NCBI GenBank assembly: GCA_024400935.1
Contig: JAKSLZ010000008.1
Location: 1 to 58,823, forward strand
Length of the DNA: 58,823 bases
DNA from: Muribaculaceae bacterium
Lineage (GTDB): Bacteria; Bacteroidota; Bacteroidia; Bacteroidales; Muribaculaceae
Direction: 5' to 3'
The notes under the pieces are model-generated. The model did not search any database and had not been told where the DNA came from. It worked only from the letters and a program-made list of their open reading frames with translations. The stretch's first letter is position 1. Each line of letters begins with the position of its first letter. Position numbers and translations under genes: made by a program. This document shows, piece by piece, positions 53,347 through 58,823 of this stretch.

Positions 53347-54213
53347 ATGAAAACAATAGCTAAGTTCTTGTTTCTGCTGCTCATGGCCACAATGACCTTG
53401 CAGGCAGCCGCAAAAGATAAATACGAAAAAGAGAAAGAGGCATGTATGAAACAATTCGTTTCAGAGGTGAAAGAGGCTTATAAGTTCCCCATCCCCGTGT
53501 GCGATGGCGTGACGATGACCGACGTGTCACACAACGTGACAGGCGTCAATTTCCATTTCACTGTCACCGACCCCAACCTCTATGAAACCTTCAGTCAAAA
53601 GAACAGGAAGGTGGCAGGACAAATCGTAGGCCCTCTGCTGGCGAAGCTCATCCCCTTGAATGTGAGGTTCGGCCTCTACCAGAAGCGCATATACATGGGT
53701 ATCAAAACGTTTGACAAAAATGGCAAGGAACTGGCAATCTCTTACTCTGACGATACCGAAATCCTCAGGGCAGTGGACCCCGATGATACAGAACAGGCCG
53801 AACTCGACAAGATGACGGAATCATTCAAGAAGAAGGTTGCCGACGAGTGGAGCCGTGCAACGCCCATCACAGTTGATGCTGACAACGGTATATATATCAC
53901 CAAGGTAAGACTGCAGAATGACAGCATTATTTGCGACATGACCTGCGGTTCTTTTGGGGACAATTTGCCAAGCAAAGAATATGAACGCAATCAACTGCGA
54001 ACAAATTTGTCGAGAATGAAGCATGTGTGGAGCATCGGACTTTTCCCTGACGAAACCTTGGCATTGTTAGCATACAGCAACCTAACGTTCGTGTGGCATT
54101 TCCCGTTCTCCCCCCAACCTATAGATGTAAGCATAACAGCCCAGGGCATACTGTTCTCGGAGCGCACCAGATCAGAGGCCATAGAACGTATAAAGAAACT
54201 CAGGTTGTTCTAA
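53347..54213 (+). CDS. Hypothetical secreted protein
   Basis: A 288-aa protein with signal peptide MKTIAKFLFLLLMATMTLQAAA and no lipobox. The mature part has two similar-looking alpha/beta halves (VTGVNFHFTVTDPNLYETFSQK; ITKVRLQNDSIICDMTCGSFGD), suggesting internal duplication, each ending in a helix. No named family was recognised. It follows the GH20 gene by 36 bp and probably shares its transcript. Its 3' side is occupied by repeats, and no standard terminator is visible. Confidence 0.6.
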   Translation: MKTIAKFLFLLLMATMTLQAAAKDKYEKEKEACMKQFVSEVKEAYKFPIPVCDGVTMTDVSHNVTGVNFHFTVTDPNLYETFSQKNRKVAGQIVGPLLAKLIPLNVRFGLYQKRIYMGIKTFDKNGKELAISYSDDTEILRAVDPDDTEQAELDKMTESFKKKVADEWSRATPITVDADNGIYITKVRLQNDSIICDMTCGSFGDNLPSKEYERNQLRTNLSRMKHVWSIGLFPDETLALLAYSNLTFVWHFPFSPQPIDVSITAQGILFSERTRSEAIERIKKLRLF

Positions 54214-54278
54214 GTCAGAGTTTATCGTCTCATGATATAAGAAAGGTGGAGGTGGAGGAGCATAGCGGCAAGTAGCTT

Positions 54279-54450
54279 GAGGGTGTCGCAAAATGCCTTA
54301 TGCCCGGTCACGGGCAATAATGTAGGGACGACACCCCCGTGTCGTCCGTATGCTCGGAACGAGCATAATTTAAAGCAAGTTACTGTGTTACAGCGTCCTG
54401 CGGTCGCTACGGACGACACAGGGGTGTCGTCCCTACCTGCTGCCCGTAAC
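54279..54450. repeat. GAGGGTGTCG element, copies 2 and 3 (inverted pair)
   Basis: Copy 2 spans 54279-54336, from GAGGGTGTCGCAAAATGCC to GTAGGGACGACACCC, and matches copy 1 at 33024. An opposite-strand copy follows at about 54408-54450 (GGGGTGTCGTCCCTAC then CCCGTAACCGGGCAA). The pair makes a ~170-bp palindromic region. Confidence 0.72.
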
Positions 54451-54486
54451 CGGGCAAAACGTTGCTTTAGGCTTCGGAATGCCCCC

Positions 54487-54632
54487 TTTTAACCTCTTAA
54501 CCCTTTAACCATTAACCTCTTAACCCTTTAACCCTTTAAACGATTAAACCTCCCCTCTCTGAAGGAGAGGGGTCGGGGGAGAGGCTTTTAACCCATTAAC
54601 CTTTTAACCTTTTAACCTTTTAACCCTTTATA
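54487..54632. repeat. 8-bp TTAACC array with embedded 46-bp GC-rich hairpin element
   Basis: Octamers (TTTTAACC, TCTTAACC, CTTTAACC) are interrupted by a 46-bp element at 54541-54586 containing CCCCTCTC-TGAAG-GAGAGGGG, then resume. The element is identical to 57803-57848. The coding strand of the downstream 1024-aa protein gene reads GGTTAA. Confidence 0.9.
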
Positions 54633-54666
54633 AAAAAACGATGTTGAGCAGGATGCTCACGTCGGC
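54632..54666 (-). pseudogene. In-frame dockerin remnant after a stop codon
   Basis: Immediately after the TAA of the 1024-aa gene, the same frame continues ADVSILLNIVF then TAA. This is the second half of a dockerin repeat (compare DVNILLNIVLGK in the next protein, with close nucleotide agreement around TGCTCAACATCGT). It is a vestige of a dockerin module. Confidence 0.7.
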
Positions 54667-57600
54667 TTACTTGCGCACAGCACGCACGTTCAAGCCGTTG
54701 GTGCGGTTGTTGTTGCCACAATCTGCGAGGCCCGAATAGAAGTACAGGTAGTAGGCACGGCCGCAGTAGCCCGAGTTGAGCTCACTCGTCCAGTAGTAGC
54801 CGTATTCCCCCTCGCTGTTGAGGTTCGCTTGGTCGCGGTAGCCCGCTGCGGGCAGGAAAATGCTGTTACCATTGCTGTTGCTCGTTATCTTGCAACCATA
54901 AACACCGTTCACTGTCACCCACTCAATTCTGGTATATTTGCTGTTGTAGAGATCCTTCATCTCCTGAAGAGAGGGCATGCGCCATTCTGCGCCCCAATTA
55001 GCAGTCGCAGCATCGTCCTTGGCTTCAAGGACAGTAATGTTGTCGGGAGATGTGCCCAAATTGCGATCCCAGAATGCAGTGCTGCAACTATACTTGGTCA
55101 TCTTTGAAGAAAAGCCGTTGCATAAATTATAATGCGCCCAGTCAAACGTGTGGTTATCGTCCTTGGCATACCCATCGATCTCACCCCAAGCAAAATACAG
55201 GCCAGCCTCCTCGGGCTTGCTGGCACCCACGTTGCAGGTTGCCCACTGCACGCCGTCAGGGAGACCGAGGTCGACATACTCATGCGTATCTTCGGGCACT
55301 TCCTTGCCTAAGATGATATTGATTATTTTGTTCAGGTCGCTCACGTCAATGTTCTTGTCGCCGTTCACATCGGCACGGCCATCATATTTGGCAGCATCGT
55401 CCTTGCCCAGCACGATGTTGAGAACTACATTGAGGTCGCTCACGTCAACGTTGCCGTCGGCGTTAACATCACCGGTCTTATAGACAACAGGTTTGTTTTC
55501 AAAGAACGGAGCCCAAGGTTCGCACTGGCGGTAGATGTCCTCGGTGCCCGCGGGAACTATGAGCTTGCAATTCTTGTAGTCAACGCCCTTAAATATATCC
55601 TTACCATAAGAAACACTACGAGGATCAGCTATTTTGCTTTCAATCGTTCTCCACTGGTATCGGCCTCTCTCTTTGCTGAATGCCTCGTCGCCTATGCTGG
55701 TGACATTGGCAGGGATGGTAATCGTGATGGCTCTTACGTTGGCCAATGCGCGTTTGCCTATTTTGTTCAGATTTGTGGCATTCTCAAGCGAGATATTGCT
55801 ATAGTTCTCGCAGCCGTAGAGCAGAGAGTCGCCCAGCTCAGTAATCTTGTAAGAGGGAGCTTTCTCGGGAGCAATTGCCATTGAATAATTGGTGCACATG
55901 TCGCCCACTTCAAAGGTCGTCAGCGATGCAGTTGCTGTGTTCTTGGTGCGCACGAGTTTTACAGTAGCAGCATTATTATTGACAATCGTGTAGGCATAAG
56001 GAGTGTCGAAGAAGCCTGTCATGTCGTCGCTTGTGCACTCAGCAAAGTCGAATGCTCCGGGCAGGATTTCCTTCTCATCGGCACCATCAAGTGCGCGGTA
56101 GGCATCAACTTCGCCCACAGGAACATAAACTTTACATCCGGCAGAAAAATTTTTTAGGGAACTTACTACAGCGGCAGCACAGTTTAAATACAACTCTTCA
56201 AGTTCGGGATAATTATAACTAAAGCGACCAGTGATAAAAACTGAACTGGGGAGTAAAAGGCGTTTAATCTTTGTGTTGCTAAACGCACCGGGGTAAAAAT
56301 CACCTATACCGTATGGTAGCACTACATCACCCTCAAGTCCTGAACGACTAAAAGCGCTGCTTCTAATGAATTTAATCCTGGGGCCAAACTTCACTGTCTT
56401 GAGTTGTTTACAATCCAAAAATGTTTCATCTCCAATATAAGACACATTCTCGAAATTGAAAGATGAGATTTTTGATGAATAAAATGCATTCATGTAGATA
56501 CTATCAATCAAGGCACAGCCTCTCATTGAGAAGTCATACTGTGACTGTCCGGCATATTGCTGTATTTTTGTCAAGGCATATCTCTTGCCAGTAATTTCAA
56601 AATAGTTAGGCACGGTAATGTCATCTCTCTTGTCTCTTGAGTTGACACCCTTTACCAGCATGCAACGGCCATCGTAGGTCACGCCATCAACGGCTGTAAA
56701 TGGCTCAGTGCTGTGAACGGTAACGTTAAAGCAAGCATTTGCTCCGTTCTCGTCCTTTGCCTGGATATAGTCATAGGCAGTGAGACCTCTATCGTTATAA
56801 TTAGGAAAGAAGTCCCAGTTGCTGTACGTGGTATAGTTATCCATTCCGCCAAAAGGAATATACAGGTTGGGGATATTTGCGCCAGCAAACATCACGTCTT
56901 TCTCGATGCGGGGCACATATTTCATGTTTGACCACAACTCTATGAGTTTAGAGCAGCCATAATACATGTCGGAGGGAATCGTCTTGACCGAGCTGGGAAC
57001 AACCACAACCTGCACCTCACTGTTCTCAAAGGGGCGAGAACCCACAGTGGTCACGCCATAAGGCAGCTCGATGCGAGGATACTTGTAGCAGTTGTAAGCT
57101 CTTGCATAGATGGTCTTGAGCGTAATGGGGTAAGTGGGCTTCTCGGCCTTGGCAGCAGGCATACGCATGAGTATGGTCTGCTTCTTGTTGTAGAGCGCGC
57201 CGTCGAATGACGAATAGGTGGGATTAGACTCAACTACCTCGAAACTCTCCAGTGCGGTACAGCCGTCAAATGCTGCGGTGCTGATTCCGGTGAGCGTATC
57301 GGGTATTTTCACCGATGCAAGACTGGTACAGTTGGCAAATGCGTTAGCGTCAAGTGTAGTGATGACCGAGCCCAAGCTCACCTTGGCGAGGTTAGAACAT
57401 CCATAGAATGCAGCCATGCCTATTTTAGAAACGGGACCCTTGATGGTTACGCTTGTGATATTAGTGTTGCCAGAGAATGCATTGGGTGCAATCTCGGTAA
57501 CGATATAGTTAAAGCCATCTTTCTTGACAACCTGCGCAATCACCGCATTGGCCTGGTCGGCGCTGGTCACAGTTGAGCTAAATCCAATAACCGATGCGGA

Positions 57601-57741
57601 TCCAGAACCACCGGGAGATATATTGATGGCTTCTTTAATGATTTGGTACTTGTAATTACCATCAACAATTACATCGCCCGCGGCAGCCCATGCATGCATG
57701 GCAACGATGCCCATGACGACAATTGATAAAAATTTCTTCAT
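54667..57741 (-). CDS. BspA-like LRR surface protein with dockerin and FISUMP-type tail
   Basis: A 1024-aa exported protein with signal peptide MKKFLSIVVMGIVAMHAWAAAG. Most of the length is BspA/LRR_5 repeats (IAPNAFSGNTNITSVTIKG, MAAFYGCSNLAKVSLG). A dockerin-like EF-hand pair follows at about 756-819 (GDVNADGNVDVSDLNVVLN; ADVNGDKNIDVSDLNKI). The C-terminal ~205 aa, from HEYVDLGLPDGVQWATCNVG, is a FISUMP/formylglycine-enzyme-like module ending YYWTSELNSGYCGRAYYLY and RTNGLNVRAVRK. Here the dockerin is internal, whereas neighbours have it at the end; a dockerin remnant after the stop suggests the tail was added or exchanged. Confidence 0.88.
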   Translation of the reverse strand: MKKFLSIVVMGIVAMHAWAAAGDVIVDGNYKYQIIKEAINISPGGSGSASVIGFSSTVTSADQANAVIAQVVKKDGFNYIVTEIAPNAFSGNTNITSVTIKGPVSKIGMAAFYGCSNLAKVSLGSVITTLDANAFANCTSLASVKIPDTLTGISTAAFDGCTALESFEVVESNPTYSSFDGALYNKKQTILMRMPAAKAEKPTYPITLKTIYARAYNCYKYPRIELPYGVTTVGSRPFENSEVQVVVVPSSVKTIPSDMYYGCSKLIELWSNMKYVPRIEKDVMFAGANIPNLYIPFGGMDNYTTYSNWDFFPNYNDRGLTAYDYIQAKDENGANACFNVTVHSTEPFTAVDGVTYDGRCMLVKGVNSRDKRDDITVPNYFEITGKRYALTKIQQYAGQSQYDFSMRGCALIDSIYMNAFYSSKISSFNFENVSYIGDETFLDCKQLKTVKFGPRIKFIRSSAFSRSGLEGDVVLPYGIGDFYPGAFSNTKIKRLLLPSSVFITGRFSYNYPELEELYLNCAAAVVSSLKNFSAGCKVYVPVGEVDAYRALDGADEKEILPGAFDFAECTSDDMTGFFDTPYAYTIVNNNAATVKLVRTKNTATASLTTFEVGDMCTNYSMAIAPEKAPSYKITELGDSLLYGCENYSNISLENATNLNKIGKRALANVRAITITIPANVTSIGDEAFSKERGRYQWRTIESKIADPRSVSYGKDIFKGVDYKNCKLIVPAGTEDIYRQCEPWAPFFENKPVVYKTGDVNADGNVDVSDLNVVLNIVLGKDDAAKYDGRADVNGDKNIDVSDLNKIINIILGKEVPEDTHEYVDLGLPDGVQWATCNVGASKPEEAGLYFAWGEIDGYAKDDNHTFDWAHYNLCNGFSSKMTKYSCSTAFWDRNLGTSPDNITVLEAKDDAATANWGAEWRMPSLQEMKDLYNSKYTRIEWVTVNGVYGCKITSNSNGNSIFLPAAGYRDQANLNSEGEYGYYWTSELNSGYCGRAYYLYFYSGLADCGNNNRTNGLNVRAVRK

Positions 57742-57781
57742 ATTATTAATTATTTTGATTTTTCGATATTTCGATTTTTCG

Positions 57782-57848
57782 TTAACGATTAAACCTTTTA
57801 ACCGATTAAACCTCCCCTCTCTGAAGGAGAGGGGTCGGGGGAGAGGCT
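57782..57848. repeat. 8-bp array plus 46-bp hairpin element, copy 2
   Basis: TTAACGAT, TAAACCTT, TTAACCGA lead into a 46-bp element (57803-57848) identical to 54541-54586. The last two bases of the element are part of the stop codon of the neighbouring gene. Confidence 0.88.
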
Positions 57849-58823
57849 ATTTCCCCAGCACAATATTCAGTGCTGTGTTCACGTCGGTGATGTCGACTGT
57901 GGCGTCGGTGTTCACGTCGGCACGGCCGTTGTACTTGCTTGCGCTGTCCTTACCTAACACGATGTTGAGCAAGATGTTAACGTCGGTGATATCAACCACG
58001 CCGTCGCCGTTCACGTCACCCTTCTTGAAGTCGGGTGTGGGTGTGTAGGGCCACAGGTCTACGTAGACGCGGCTGGTGCTGCCGGCTGCGGCCTCATCAA
58101 GCTTGAGGTAAGCGTAGCCGCGCGACAGGTTGTAGGTGCTGGTGGGTTTCCAGAAGTACTTCTTTGCGCCGTCAAAGAGGAAACCGCCCGGCTGCTGGTA
58201 AACGTTGACAGCAGCGTCGCCGGCTCCCACGAGCAGGTTGGTCTTGTTGTAGATGGTGCCTGTGGGGCGCTTGAGCTTGTAGATCTGGTCCTTGGTGAAG
58301 TCGGTCACGAGCACGCCCTTGTTGGCCGACGACTTGCCGGCGGTGCCGGTGGTTACGGTCTGTGTTGCGGGGTCGTACTTTGATACCACATAGGCGTTGA
58401 GGCCGCTTGCAGTCCAGTCAACGGGGTGGTTAACGGCGATTGCCATTGCCTTGTTGTCGGTGCTGAGCTGCACATAGCCGTTGAGTTGGTCAAGCGGGTT
58501 GACGCCGTTGTAGCGTGTCCAGTTGGTGACGCTCTTCTGCAGGTCGGGCAGCGATGTCCACTTCACGTAACAAGTGAAGTCGCTGGCGTTGTCGCCGTAG
58601 AAGTGGCCTGCCCACGAGTAGTTGTTTGTAGGCTGGGTGATGAACAGCTCGCTCAGGTTCTTACAGCCCACGAATGCTTTCAATCCAATATTCTTGATTG
58701 ACGAGGGAATGGTGAATTCCTTGATGCCGCTGCCCTTAAAGGCGTAGTTGCCTATGCGCTCCAGGTGTTTCATCCTTGAGGTGGTAACGCTTGTGATTCC
58801 CGAAGCACCGCACAGCACGCTGT
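57847..58823 (-). CDS. BspA-like LRR protein with dockerin tail (N terminus outside window)
   Basis: A partial gene: the reading frame runs off the right window edge and lacks its true start (the GTG at 58818 is internal). At least 325 residues are visible. LRR_5 repeats (ASGITSVTTSRMKHLERIGNYAFKGSGIKEFTIP) are followed by a non-repeat region (PTNNYSWAGHFYGDN; YAYLKLDEAAAGSTSRVYVDLWP) and a C-terminal dockerin pair: GDVNGDGVVDITDVNILLN and ADVNTDATVDITDVNTALN. The TAG stop overlaps the 46-bp repeat element. Probably secreted like its neighbours. Confidence 0.88.
   Translation of the reverse strand, partial: SVLCGASGITSVTTSRMKHLERIGNYAFKGSGIKEFTIPSSIKNIGLKAFVGCKNLSELFITQPTNNYSWAGHFYGDNASDFTCYVKWTSLPDLQKSVTNWTRYNGVNPLDQLNGYVQLSTDNKAMAIAVNHPVDWTASGLNAYVVSKYDPATQTVTTGTAGKSSANKGVLVTDFTKDQIYKLKRPTGTIYNKTNLLVGAGDAAVNVYQQPGGFLFDGAKKYFWKPTSTYNLSRGYAYLKLDEAAAGSTSRVYVDLWPYTPTPDFKKGDVNGDGVVDITDVNILLNIVLGKDSASKYNGRADVNTDATVDITDVNTALNIVLGK

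Overview
The window is a chromosomal segment of a Bacteroidales bacterium. Supporting evidence: promoters of the TTTG-N19-21-TAnnTTTG type, almost no Shine-Dalgarno sequences, DUF1846, DUF5683, YARHG, AAA/DUF4143, dockerin-tailed BspA-like and FISUMP-type proteins, GH20 and GH43 hydrolases, and a SufBCDS iron-sulfur operon. GC-rich third codon positions give long antisense open frames. The gut-associated families Muribaculaceae or Prevotellaceae are plausible, but the genus cannot be fixed from the sequence alone.

Layout. 1-1200: a REP-associated tyrosine transposase (RAYT) bounded by ~100-bp inverted repeats, with a 76-bp tandem array on one side. 1.6-12.1 kb, mostly minus strand: DUF1846 protein, NagB-like/PIG-L fusion, outer-membrane protein, RNase R, two lipoproteins (one on the plus strand), acyl-CoA synthetase. 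12.4-17.6 kb: tRNA-Lys(CTT), argR, ssb, tRNA-Asp(GTC), aroQ, O-methyltransferase, rbfA, Lol-type permease. 17.8-25.5 kb: sufB-sufC-sufD-sufS, a GYF_2 membrane protein and adenine deaminase. 26-33 kb: gyrB, then parA-parB-DUF5683-lytic transglycosylase. 33-37 kb, minus strand: two YARHG proteins, a small secreted protein and a true NagB. 37-43 kb, plus strand: surE, gltX, an outer-membrane-like protein, the Kdo transferase waaA and a glycosyltransferase. 43-47 kb, minus strand: glycosyltransferase, mtaB and an AAA/DUF4143 ATPase. 47.4-58.8 kb: GH43, a dockerin-tailed leucine-rich-repeat protein, GH20 hexosaminidase, a secreted protein and two BspA-like dockerin proteins, the last cut by the window edge.

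Functional themes are cell-envelope and amino-sugar metabolism (nagB, NagB/PIG-L fusion, GH20, waaA, MltD-like transglycosylase), chromosome maintenance (gyrB, parAB, ssb), Fe-S assembly, and secreted or surface repeat proteins.

The most unusual signals are non-coding. Five arrays of 8-bp units with a TTAA core lie directly 3' of stop codons. In all five the coding strand reads GGTTAA next to the gene, and in two cases the stop codon overlaps the repeat. Related 9-bp arrays occur elsewhere. Other signals are a triple 34-bp repeat in the ATPase leader, an in-frame dockerin remnant after the stop of the 1024-aa surface protein, and a NagB-like domain that has lost three of four catalytic residues. 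No complete new defence or secretion system was found.
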